Positions 34,264 to 42,846 of a DNA stretch of 64,000 nt are shown one piece after another. Numbering within the stretch: the stretch's first letter is position 1; each line of letters opens with the position of its first letter. The position numbers and the translations under genes are program-made. Source of the stretch: JBPOFM01 sp051252455 (GTDB lineage Bacteria; Bacteroidota; Bacteroidia; Flavobacteriales; Flavobacteriaceae); contig JBPOFM010000010.1 of the NCBI GenBank assembly GCA_051252455.1, forward strand, positions 1 to 64,000, in the 5' to 3' direction. Below the pieces are notes generated by a model. The model saw nothing but the letters and a program-made list of their open reading frames with translations. It was not told the DNA's origin and searched no databases.

Positions 34264-34635
34264 TTAACTCCTACGATTATCATTTGAGTCCCAATTTTGG
34301 ATTTCATCCCTTACTTGGTCTCTGCTTCTATTGGTTCTTTTACCAATTCTATCGGTCATGTTGTCAAATTCGCCTTGTCTATAATCGACATCTTCATTGG
34401 TGAGATTTGGGTATTGTTTACGATAATCGCTTGAAATGTCTTGCCAGCGGCTTTCGATGTCACGATTTGAGTTGTCATTATTTTGATTTCTCATATCATT
34501 ATCATTGTCAGAATTTCGATTTCTGTTTTGGTCATTTTGATCCCGATCTTGAGACCTGCTTTGATTTTGGTCTCTGTCTTGGCGTTGATTGTCGTTGTCG
34601 CGGTCGTAATCACGATTTTCATTTCTGTTGTCCAT
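34264..34635 (-). CDS. CsbD-like stress protein with a D/N/R/Q-rich N-terminus
   Basis: The first 60 or so of 123 residues are almost only D, N, R, Q and S in repeating DRDQN-type units. The C-terminal 55 residues resemble the CsbD family: WQDISSDYRKQYPNLTNEDV, GEFDNMTDRIGKRT, RDQVRDEIQNW. CsbD proteins are sigma-B-controlled general stress proteins of unknown mechanism in Bacillus. The disordered, charged N-terminal half is unusual and might act as a hydrophilin-like protectant; that is inference. Confidence 0.7.
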   Translation of the reverse strand: MDNRNENRDYDRDNDNQRQDRDQNQSRSQDRDQNDQNRNRNSDNDNDMRNQNNDNSNRDIESRWQDISSDYRKQYPNLTNEDVDYRQGEFDNMTDRIGKRTNRSRDQVRDEIQNWDSNDNRRS

Positions 34636-34843
34636 AATTTTAGATTTTAATGTTAATACTATTTTGTTTTTCTAAATTACTCCATAACAAAACAACCGTT
34701 GGTCGATAAACGTGAAAAAAATTGCCCTAAAAATTAATGTTGTTCTACCTTGTTCGTTTTAAAAACCAATCGCTTATAATTTTCGTTAATATTATATTTA
34801 AAAGCACAGATTTAGCCGTATTGAATCCAAATCATTGGCGCAA

Positions 34844-35548
34844 ATGCGTTACTTTCATTCCATGATAAACAAATATTCAAATATAGCTTCCAGCAATGCT
34901 CTTAAACATCATTTGAGTGTGGAATTTGATTATGAATATCTCTATCATCCCGAACATGTTATCAACGGGAAAAGGGAAAACTCTGTGGCGATTATAACGG
35001 GATTGAACCAGGAAAAAATTCAATTTGGTATTTGGGGTATCTTGCCACATCACTATAATGATGGTTGGAAACAGTTTCAGGCAAATTTAAAAACGCTTGA
35101 AACTACTATTGATCAATTAAAAGCTTCCGACTGGCTGTATGACGCATTTCAAAATAGACGCTGTCTTATCATTGCGACAGGGTTTTATACTTCCAGTATA
35201 GATAACCAAACATTAGTGCCTCATTATAATTCTTTGGAAAATAATGACATCTTTTGTTTTGCAGGTATCTATAATATATTAGATGATGGATTCATCACGT
35301 TTTCAATTTTATCACGCGCCCTCAATCCTGACAATATATTGGAAACCACCAGCCCTATTATTTTGGATGATAAGAAATATTCCGACTACTTATCGGATGA
35401 CTTCCCTTTAAAAAAATTGATGAACAAAACCTATGAAATTGACAGTACCCTTGTGTCTTCGCAACGTATTTCAAAAAAGAATATGAAAAATAGAATATAC
35501 CTCAATGATGCTATTAAGAATAATGATGTTGGAGAGTTTGATTTATAA
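34844..35548 (+). CDS. SRAP/YedK-family protein lacking catalytic residues
   Basis: I start at ATG 34844 (MRYFHSMINK), 234 residues. The SRAP framework is clear: IQFGIWGILP, QANLKTLET with N81, RRCLIIATGFY (106-115), DIFCFAGIYN. Active SRAP proteins cross-link to abasic sites through Cys2 and use a GFxEW glutamate and a HxRMP histidine. Here residue 2 is Arg, the glutamate position is T116 (GFYTSS), and the histidine region reads LETTSPIIL (166-174). So it is probably a non-catalytic paralog that may still bind DNA. It ends exactly where the convergent AraC gene ends. Confidence 0.75.
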   Translation: MRYFHSMINKYSNIASSNALKHHLSVEFDYEYLYHPEHVINGKRENSVAIITGLNQEKIQFGIWGILPHHYNDGWKQFQANLKTLETTIDQLKASDWLYDAFQNRRCLIIATGFYTSSIDNQTLVPHYNSLENNDIFCFAGIYNILDDGFITFSILSRALNPDNILETTSPIILDDKKYSDYLSDDFPLKKLMNKTYEIDSTLVSSQRISKKNMKNRIYLNDAIKNNDVGEFDL

Positions 35549-36562
35549 TCATTTTGAACTCTTTTTAAACTCATTTGGTAAAATACCAAATCTTTCAAAG
35601 AATATTTGAGTAAAATAGCTACGACTGCTATATCCAACTTTGTAAACTACTTCTGAAACAGTCATGTCCATCTCAAGTAGGTACAGATGTGCCGCTTGTA
35701 ACTTTATTTCCTTAATATAATTGTTGACCGTTTTATGGAATACAAACTTAAATCCGAGCTGTAATTTTGATTCAGTCATGGACACCATACTTGCAATGCT
35801 TCGTACACTCAAATTTTGATTTATCTGATTTTTGATAAGTTCAGAGGCCTCATTGATTTTCTTTACATCTTCTTTGGATAAGGATTCCGGTAATTGATTA
35901 TTGTTATTATAATTTTCATATTCAGCTAGTTGCAATGCCAAAATCATGTTTACATATCCTTCCCTCATCAATGCACGGATCATTGCTTCATGCGGACAGT
36001 GATTAAGTTCTCGAATGAAATCTGCAATTTTTAAATTAAAATTTCCAAAGTGATGATAGAATCGTGTAGCATCTCTATGAATAAACATATCCTTAAAATT
36101 ATGTTCCAAGAGTTCGACGTAATGATGGTTACGATCTAAATAAGGTTTTGGGCATATCTGAATGATATTCAATTTTATCGCCTGTTTGGAAGTCATCTGA
36201 TAATTTACAGGCACATTGGCTTGGTAGCGCACAATGGCATTCTGGTAACTTTCAATGGTCAATGGCTTGTGACTGTCAGCTCTAAAGGTCATATCACCAG
36301 ATGTCAAAAATAGAAAGTCAACTGGTACCACATCAGAATATACAATGTTAAAAGAGATGTTCACTAAAAACTTCACATCGAAATGCATGTAACAGAGTCC
36401 GGCGCCGCACGGCAATATGGATATGATTCCTGAACCAAAATCATTATCAAAAAACAATTTGTATTCTCCGTATTTACGCTCTAGAGTGCCGTCAAAAAAT
36501 GACACTAAATGTTCTGCTGTCTTTTCGCCAATGGGATAATTTATGAAGATTTCAGAATCCAA
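35549..36562 (-). CDS. AraC-family transcriptional regulator (1 of 3)
   Basis: The 337 residues have a C-terminal AraC DNA-binding domain (about 235-335): LSVRSIASMVSMTESKLQLGF for the first helix-turn-helix and MTVSEVVYKVGYSSRSYFTQ plus FGILPNEFKK for the second. The N-terminal 230 residues match no sensor I know, but share a pattern with the next regulator (GEYKLFF, GxGI, ISFNIVYSDVVPVDFLFL). It is divergent from that gene across a 245-base gap with an 11-base direct repeat, a likely operator. Confidence 0.9.
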   Translation of the reverse strand: MDSEIFINYPIGEKTAEHLVSFFDGTLERKYGEYKLFFDNDFGSGIISILPCGAGLCYMHFDVKFLVNISFNIVYSDVVPVDFLFLTSGDMTFRADSHKPLTIESYQNAIVRYQANVPVNYQMTSKQAIKLNIIQICPKPYLDRNHHYVELLEHNFKDMFIHRDATRFYHHFGNFNLKIADFIRELNHCPHEAMIRALMREGYVNMILALQLAEYENYNNNNQLPESLSKEDVKKINEASELIKNQINQNLSVRSIASMVSMTESKLQLGFKFVFHKTVNNYIKEIKLQAAHLYLLEMDMTVSEVVYKVGYSSRSYFTQIFFERFGILPNEFKKSSK

Positions 36563-36636
36563 ATTTCAGCGTGTGTATCAAAGTGAAACTATAGTTGATT
36601 TGCGGATGCAAAGAACTTTTAATTCTGAAACTTTCT

Positions 36637-36668
36637 GTATCGATATTCCACTTAAAGGTATCGATATT
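36637..36668. promoter_or_regulatory. Candidate AraC operator: 11-base direct repeat, 21-base period
   Basis: GTATCGATATT occurs at 36637-36647 and again, identical, at 36658-36668, 21 bases apart (two helical turns). It lies in the gap between two divergent AraC genes. AraC proteins bind such spaced direct repeats with their two helix-turn-helix units. Confidence 0.6.
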
Positions 36669-36807
36669 GATTTGGCAATCATGTTATTTTAATATTAATT
36701 TATTGTAAATCATTATTTTATGTAAAATATTATGCGTTTTGAAACGAAGTCGATGACCATTTTACATAGTTTAATAGTGTACCTTCACTTTCTATTATTA
36801 AAATAAA

Positions 36808-37848
36808 ATGAGAAAACTTCAGGTACATTCCTTGCCTTTGAAGGATGTTATCCACGATTTAGCCCACGCAATGGATGTTAAAGTCCAACGCGATTGTGGT
36901 GAATATTCTATTGTGTTACCGAAATCATGGGGAGAAGGACGTATTAGAGGTATTAATTATGAGGGAGGCATTGGTTTACTTATCTATGAATGCACCTTCA
37001 ATTCTGATGTAGAAATAAGCTTTACGGTTAATGAAATTCATCCCTTAAAATTTCTATATTGTCTTCTCGGACAATTAGTGCACCGTTTTGAGAAAGTTAA
37101 TACCCATCATGAACTATTGCAATTTCAAAACATTATTGTAGCAAGCAAAGGACATGATGGTCATATTTTACAATTTAGTGAAGGTGAGTCCACCGAAATA
37201 TATAGTCTCGAAATAGATCGAAAAGCGTTTAAATCTAAAATGTCCTGCGAACTTGGAAAAGCAGAACCCCAACTTCAGCATATTTTCAATGACTCTACGG
37301 CTGATGAATCCTTTTATTATAACGGTCACTACAGCTTGATGCTGTCTGAAATTTTTGATGAACTGAAAACACATCACTACAGTCATTTTATTGGAAAGAT
37401 TTTTTCGGAAAGCCAGTCCTATCGTTTGTTAACGCATCAGTTGATTCAATTTGACGATGATTCAAAAGTAGAAGGTAACAAAGTCATCATGCGCAAGATG
37501 GATGTTGAAGCCATACTGGAAGCCGTTGACATCATCAAAAGTGAGTTAGACGATTTGGGTTCTATCGCATCGATAGCACAGCGTGTAGGCTTGAGTGGCA
37601 ATAAATTTCAAAATGGGTTTAAGTCATTATATGGCAAAACGGCCAATGAATACATACAATACGTTAAACTAACTTTAGCGGCCGAATTGTTAATGAATAC
37701 TGATGATACCGTTCAGCAGATAAAGTATAAAATTGGTTTTAACAGTCACAGCTACTTTTCCCATCTGTTCAAAAAGGTCTATAACGTAACTCCCTCAACC
37801 TACCGTCAAAATTACCTGGTCAAGGAAAAAGCGAACATTAAAAATTAA
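36808..37848 (+). CDS. AraC-family transcriptional regulator (2 of 3)
   Basis: The 346 residues end in an AraC domain (about 240-338): LGSIASIAQRVGLSGNKFQNGF, TVQQIKYKIGFNSHSYFSHLFKK, VTPSTYRQNY. The N-terminal half resembles that of the divergent regulator in layout (GEYSIVLPKSWGEGRIRG, VEISFTVNEIHPLKFLYCL). It carries no recognisable ligand domain. One base separates its end from the third AraC gene's end (convergent). All three may form a small regulatory circuit. Confidence 0.9.
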   Translation: MRKLQVHSLPLKDVIHDLAHAMDVKVQRDCGEYSIVLPKSWGEGRIRGINYEGGIGLLIYECTFNSDVEISFTVNEIHPLKFLYCLLGQLVHRFEKVNTHHELLQFQNIIVASKGHDGHILQFSEGESTEIYSLEIDRKAFKSKMSCELGKAEPQLQHIFNDSTADESFYYNGHYSLMLSEIFDELKTHHYSHFIGKIFSESQSYRLLTHQLIQFDDDSKVEGNKVIMRKMDVEAILEAVDIIKSELDDLGSIASIAQRVGLSGNKFQNGFKSLYGKTANEYIQYVKLTLAAELLMNTDDTVQQIKYKIGFNSHSYFSHLFKKVYNVTPSTYRQNYLVKEKANIKN

Positions 37849-37849
37849 A

Positions 37850-38806
37850 TTAGGATGCAGTTGACATTGTCGTTCGAATTCTTTGTTGATAGCTTTTTGG
37901 TGAACATTTAAAACGTTGCTTAAAAATACGACAGAAATAACTGCGACTGTTCAATCCGACAGAAAAGACAATTTCCGAAACATTAAGATCTGTCTGTTGT
38001 AACAATTCAATCGCTTTCGCAAGGCGGATATCCCTAATGAAGATGGCAACGGTGCAATTATGCATTTCCTTAAAACCAGCTTGCAGCTTTGTGATGGACA
38101 TACCGGTCTTTTTACATAAATCAGTCAATGAAAATTGACGCTCTGGGTTCTGCTGAATTTCGGACGTCAACAATTCCAACTGCTTAATTTCATTACTTCT
38201 AAAAAAATTGGTGTTTAAGTACGAATTCTCTTTTAATTTCTTTTCCTGACATAATAGTCCAAATATAATATTGCAATATCCAAAGGCAATCAATTTACTT
38301 TCAGACATGTCCATGTCCAAACCCAAAAGATTCTTCACAGTATCACAGATGACTAAATTTGGAACACCAGCTCTCACAAAATTGGATTGTAAATCGTCTG
38401 TCTCTGACGCTATTTTTTCAAGTAAATTGATATTACCACATTTTAAATTTGAATGTTCACTTCTAATTATCACAAAATTGTATGTTACATCTGCTTCAAA
38501 AATACATTGAATGTCTATATTGGTAGCACAATTAATTATGGCACTTGAAAATGGAGAAACGACATGCAGTTGTCCGTGGTTTTTAAAACTCAAATTTTTC
38601 TTATCATTCATGTTGATGAATGACAGAATACCACACTCTGGTGAATTGAATATAATATTAAAACGCCCTTTGCTATTCAATCGGAATCGATAGAATTCCA
38701 CGTTGTTGTTGAGGATGGATTTTTCTATAATCCCATCAAAAAATTGGCCATTCTTGTATTGACCTTCCTGAATCATAAAACCGTCTAAACTATTCATAAT
38801 GAACAC
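37850..38806 (-). CDS. AraC-family transcriptional regulator (3 of 3)
   Basis: The 318 residues (start 38806; ATG 38797 is an alternative) have the AraC domain at about 220-312: FSLTDLCKKTGMSITKLQAGF, LNVSEIVFSVGLNSRSYFCRIFKQRF, CSPKSYQQ. The N-terminal part is more divergent than in the other two and matches no named sensor. It is convergent with regulator 2. About 275 bases (38807-39081) upstream hold no other gene apart from the terminator of the small lysine-rich gene. Confidence 0.88.
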   Translation of the reverse strand: MFIMNSLDGFMIQEGQYKNGQFFDGIIEKSILNNNVEFYRFRLNSKGRFNIIFNSPECGILSFINMNDKKNLSFKNHGQLHVVSPFSSAIINCATNIDIQCIFEADVTYNFVIIRSEHSNLKCGNINLLEKIASETDDLQSNFVRAGVPNLVICDTVKNLLGLDMDMSESKLIAFGYCNIIFGLLCQEKKLKENSYLNTNFFRSNEIKQLELLTSEIQQNPERQFSLTDLCKKTGMSITKLQAGFKEMHNCTVAIFIRDIRLAKAIELLQQTDLNVSEIVFSVGLNSRSYFCRIFKQRFKCSPKSYQQRIRTTMSTAS

Positions 38807-39020
38807 TTTTTAAGTTAATAACACGGGTTGGTCTTACAAATTTGGAGATTTTTATTAAAAGACACTATCTTTTTTAATAGAATTTTTAACGTTATGAATT
38901 TTCAGCTTGAATGTTGAATCAAACTATAAAAAACATATTGTTAGTCCCTCCTAATTATCATAAAAAATTGAATATATCCCAACAGCAACATCAGATAAAA
39001 CTTGAAATGTATATCAATCA

Positions 39021-39057
39021 AAAAAAAAGCTCCTGAAAGCGTGTGGCTTTCAGGAGC
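39021..39057 (-). terminator. Strong terminator of the lysine-rich peptide gene
   Basis: A perfect 12-bp stem GCTCCTGAAAGC/GCTTTCAGGAGC (39029-39040/39046-39057), followed on the minus strand by a run of nine T. Confidence 0.88.
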
Positions 39058-39081
39058 AGGTTTGCAATAAAGATTTGAACA

Positions 39082-39186
39082 CTACTTTTTTGCAGGCGTT
39101 GCCGTTTTTTTACTTGTTGGCGACTTTTTAGGATTGTTTTTTTTGTCATCCTTTTTTTGACTGTCTTTTTTGTCTTGAGTACTCAT
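39082..39186 (-). CDS. 34-residue lysine-rich small protein
   Basis: An ATG at 39186 opens MSTQDKKDSQKKDDKKNNPK followed by KSPTSKKTATPAKK and a TAG at 39082. About 40 percent of residues are lysine, the rest mostly D, N, S, T and P. The gene has its own strong terminator 24 bases after the stop and an A-rich leader (TCTAAAATCC) like those of other stress genes nearby, so I take it as real. The PAKK-like tail resembles nucleic-acid-binding tails (histone H1-like). It lies just upstream of neither operon partner: ligD ends 93 bases away on the same strand. The function is unknown. Confidence 0.6.
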   Translation of the reverse strand: MSTQDKKDSQKKDDKKNNPKKSPTSKKTATPAKK

Positions 39187-39278
39187 GATATATGGATTTT
39201 AGATTCAATTGAAAATTAAGCATTACCGAATGCAAAAAGAGGTTCAAAAAATTAAATTAAGTGCTTTATAATATATTT

Positions 39279-41705
39279 CTACATTTGGTTTAAAACTTCG
39301 ATAACGGCTTCCATATCTATACCTTTCCCCAATACCCCTATGAAATTATCTTTTCGCTTGGCCATTAATTTTGGGACTGTTCGTAGTGAATAATCATTCA
39401 CTTTCAAATTGGCATTTATTTCAGACCACAGTAAAGGCATGGAAACCGTCGCATCTGGTTGTGGCCTTAAACTATATGCCGACACAATGGTCTGCCCTTG
39501 GCGATTTTGCAAATAATCCAAATAAATTTTTGGGCCTCGTTTCTTGAGCGAGCGCTCCAAAGTTGTTAGTTTTGGTAGTTTCTCATTAATCAATAAACAA
39601 ATCAATTTTATAAAATTCCTGGTCTCCTCATAAGAAAAGTTTCCACCCATCGGAATGTAAATGTGAATGCCAGAAGCTCCCGATGTTTTGCAAAAACTTT
39701 TGATGTTTGCAGCTTCCATAACTTCTTTGGCTGCCAAAGCGGTCTCTATAACCTGCTCAAACGTATTGACTTCGGAAGGGTCTAAATCGATAATGCCATA
39801 ATCTGGTCGGTCCAGTTGAAAAATGGTGGAATGCCAAGGATGCAATTCAATACATCCAAGATTGTTCATATAGAGAAGCGTTGCCTGATTCTGGCACAGG
39901 AGATAATTGATGTCTTTTTCGGAAGATTTGGAATAAACGATCGTGGTTTCAATCCAGTTGGGAAGATGTTCATTGTCTTTTTGATAAAATGAGTCTCCCT
40001 GTATTCCATTGGGATGCCTATGCAAACTTTCAGGTCTATCTTTTAAATAAGGCAAGATGTAATCCGCCATTTGAATGTAGTAGTCTAACATATCATATTT
40101 TGTCAGATGCGCGTCGGGCCAATACATTTTTGAGGGATTTGTGATTGTAATCAACTGGTTATCGACTTCCAAATCAAACTCCGAATTTTTAGACTTTTTT
40201 GACTTCGCATGTGTTTTAATTTCCCCTTGAGTCTCAAATTCCAGGGTCTTGTCCTCGCGCATTCTCAAAAAAACGGGGTGGCGCATGACATTGGTTTTGG
40301 TCCATTCTGAAAATTTTACTTCACACACCAATTTGGGTAATATCCAAACTGCTTCCCTACCCTTTAAATGCTTTTTGATTTGAAAAGCAGGCTTGTCAGT
40401 TTTCAATACCTGAAATTTGTTATAAAGATCGGTAATCAGTTCTTCAGACAAACCAGAGCCACATGTGCCGACGTAAACTAGATGGTCATTTTCCACCATG
40501 CCCAAAATCAAAGAACCAAATTTTCGCGAGGTCTTTATGGACAGCGTATAGCCGCAAATAATCGTTTCTGTGTTCTCTATTTTCTTGAACTTTAACCAAT
40601 TGGCAGAACGCAAATTCACTTCATATTTTGAATCTGCTTTTTTGGCGATCACACCTTCCATACCCATTTCTATTGCTTGATTATAAACGGTGATTCCCAT
40701 GGCTTCGATATGGTCGCAATAATTTAAATGGGAGGCATCCGGAAGTAAATCCTTCAATAATTCCTTTCGTTCGAGCAGCGTCAAGTCAATCGTGTCGTGT
40801 CCATTGAGATGCAATAGATCAAAAACATAATATACTAAAATACCGTTAGTTGTGTTCTCATTATAGTTTTGGAGTGCATTGAATTGCGGCAGTCCATCTG
40901 CATCCAATACTACAATTTCGCCATCGAGAATTGCGGAAAGTTCGATGGCTGTCAAATCATTAAAGACAGGTTCGAATTTTTGGTTTAAGGAAATGCCATT
41001 ACGACTGTATAATTCGACCTTGCCGTTTTTGATATTTGCCATGGCACGGTAACCATCATACTTCAGTTCATAAATCCAATTTTTATCATTAAAAATGTTT
41101 TTCCCCGGGGAGGCCAACATAGGTTTGATCAAGGATTTTAAATTGAGTGGGACTATTTCAGTAGATTGAATGGATGAGAACGCTTCAGGTGTGAACTCTT
41201 CGGCGTCATAATGAAGATTTGTAGCAAAGTCATCTTCATGCTTAATCAGCAGCCATTGGTCTTTTTTGTTCATGGAAGACGAACGCACTAACGTAAAAAT
41301 GCCCTTGATTTTTTGTCCATAAAAAACGATTTTCAATTTGCCTGCACTATAATCTGATGATAACTGATGATCGGAATACAAGTTTTCATAGAGGCCTTCA
41401 TCCCAAATGGTCATTTTTCCAGCGCCGTAATTACCTTTTGGAATGACACCTTCAAAAGTGAGATAGCCAACCGGATGGTCTTCTGTATGGACCGCAAGAC
41501 GTTTGTCCTGGGGATTCATGGAAGGGCCTTTGGGAACGGCCCAACTCTTAAGAACTCCCTGCATCTCCAAACGTAAGTCGTAATGCAAGTGGCTCGCACG
41601 ATGTCTTTGAATCACAAATCGATTGTTATTGCTCTTGTCAACAACATCCTTTGGCTCGGGTGTGTCCTTAAAATTTCGTTTTTTTCGATAGGCTTCTAGT
41701 CCCAT
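39279..41705 (-). CDS. ligD: Multidomain DNA ligase D
   Basis: LigD repairs double-strand breaks with Ku. The 808 residues are ordered phosphoesterase-ligase-polymerase: PE domain (about 1-165) with FVIQRHRASHLHYDLRLE and HTEDHPVGY; ATP-dependent ligase (about 190-500) with adenylated K215 in ELKYDGYR and RKFGSLILG; and the primase-like polymerase (about 525-800) with HRHPNGIQG, DLDPS and a SGIHIYIP motif. All three activities look intact. It begins one base after ku ends, so the two are cotranscribed. Confidence 0.96.
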   Translation of the reverse strand: MGLEAYRKKRNFKDTPEPKDVVDKSNNNRFVIQRHRASHLHYDLRLEMQGVLKSWAVPKGPSMNPQDKRLAVHTEDHPVGYLTFEGVIPKGNYGAGKMTIWDEGLYENLYSDHQLSSDYSAGKLKIVFYGQKIKGIFTLVRSSSMNKKDQWLLIKHEDDFATNLHYDAEEFTPEAFSSIQSTEIVPLNLKSLIKPMLASPGKNIFNDKNWIYELKYDGYRAMANIKNGKVELYSRNGISLNQKFEPVFNDLTAIELSAILDGEIVVLDADGLPQFNALQNYNENTTNGILVYYVFDLLHLNGHDTIDLTLLERKELLKDLLPDASHLNYCDHIEAMGITVYNQAIEMGMEGVIAKKADSKYEVNLRSANWLKFKKIENTETIICGYTLSIKTSRKFGSLILGMVENDHLVYVGTCGSGLSEELITDLYNKFQVLKTDKPAFQIKKHLKGREAVWILPKLVCEVKFSEWTKTNVMRHPVFLRMREDKTLEFETQGEIKTHAKSKKSKNSEFDLEVDNQLITITNPSKMYWPDAHLTKYDMLDYYIQMADYILPYLKDRPESLHRHPNGIQGDSFYQKDNEHLPNWIETTIVYSKSSEKDINYLLCQNQATLLYMNNLGCIELHPWHSTIFQLDRPDYGIIDLDPSEVNTFEQVIETALAAKEVMEAANIKSFCKTSGASGIHIYIPMGGNFSYEETRNFIKLICLLINEKLPKLTTLERSLKKRGPKIYLDYLQNRQGQTIVSAYSLRPQPDATVSMPLLWSEINANLKVNDYSLRTVPKLMAKRKDNFIGVLGKGIDMEAVIEVLNQM

Positions 41706-41706
41706 T

Positions 41707-42480
41707 TTATGAAGCTTTCTTTTTGCGCTGTTCTAAACTCGCTTTTAGTTTCGCCATTAAATCCTTGGCAGCCGTTGGCTCACTTTTAACTTTTTCAACT
41801 TTTACTTTTTTTCCGGAGGATTTTGCCTCGATAATGTTCATCAATTGTTCGTTATAGACGTCCTTATATTTTTTAAAATTAAACTTTTCGGTATAATTTT
41901 CAATTAAGGATTCCGCCATGGAAATTTCCTTTGCAGAATTTTTTATTTTAGGAACTTTTACCTCTTTAGGGTCTCGGACTTCTTCAGCAAATCGAATGAC
42001 ATGCAACACAATAACATCTTTATAGACACCAATAAGGGAAAGATTTTCCTTTTGGCGCATTACAAATGTCGCCACGCCCAATTTGCCTGTCTTTTTTAAG
42101 GCATCACGTAACAGATTATAGGCTTTCCCTCCTTCCTTTTGAGGTTCTAGATAATAGGGACTTTTAAACAGCATATCAGCTACTTCTGTCTCTTCAACGA
42201 ATTCCTCAATATCGATGGTCTTGCTTTTTTTGATGTTGGCATTTTCAAAATCCTCTTTTTCAAGAATGATATAATCATCATCTTTTTTATAGCCTTTGAC
42301 AATATTTTTCCATTCCACTTCCTCGCCTGTATCTTCATTCACACGTTTGTAGCGTATACGAGCGTGATCATGCTTATCAAGCATATCCAAATCCAAGGTA
42401 CGACCTTCGGAAGCCGAATACATTTTGATGGGTATTGATACAAGTCCAAAACTTACGCTTCCATTCCAAATTGATTTCAT
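41707..42480 (-). CDS. ku: Non-homologous end joining protein Ku
   Basis: Bacterial Ku forms a homodimeric ring on broken DNA ends and recruits LigD. The 257 residues have the beta-barrel core (SIWNGSVSFGLVSIPIKMYSA, VKGYKKDDDYIILEKEDFEN, YYLEPQKEGGKAYNLLRDAL) and a lysine-rich C-terminus (about 210-257) that often aids DNA end bridging. It leads the ku-ligD operon. Confidence 0.96.
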   Translation of the reverse strand: MKSIWNGSVSFGLVSIPIKMYSASEGRTLDLDMLDKHDHARIRYKRVNEDTGEEVEWKNIVKGYKKDDDYIILEKEDFENANIKKSKTIDIEEFVEETEVADMLFKSPYYLEPQKEGGKAYNLLRDALKKTGKLGVATFVMRQKENLSLIGVYKDVIVLHVIRFAEEVRDPKEVKVPKIKNSAKEISMAESLIENYTEKFNFKKYKDVYNEQLMNIIEAKSSGKKVKVEKVKSEPTAAKDLMAKLKASLEQRKKKAS

Positions 42481-42788
42481 ATTTTCTATAGTTTAAATAA
42501 ATTATAATGCCGATTCCGCTGAATCATGATTGCTACCATTGACAACAGAGGCATCTCCTTAAACGAAATTTTGAACTTTATCTTCATTTGTCTCGGTTCC
42601 AAAAAGCTTGGCATTCGACATTGCTAATCTGCAGAAGAGATAAATGCCTTATGAGATTTAGTTTAAAATTCATATTAAAGATTTGAGTGGAAAAAATTAC
42701 ATCATTAATTGAACATTCATGAATGCAAAAACGATTTTTTGTAACCGATTCGACTATTTATGATTTAGACCTTTTTTATGTAGATACG

Positions 42789-42824
42789 GCACATTAATCT
42801 CATTGTAGCGCATTAATTTCATTG
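42789..42824. repeat. Tandem 17-base near-repeat upstream of the SDR gene
   Basis: GCACATTAATCTCATTG (42789-42805) and GCGCATTAATTTCATTG (42808-42824) match at 15 of 17 positions with a 19-base period, 23 bases before the SDR ATG. It may be an operator. The remaining 42481-42788 between ku and this gene shows no gene. Confidence 0.4.
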
Positions 42825-42846
42825 CTCAAAATTTTTAAAAGTTAAT

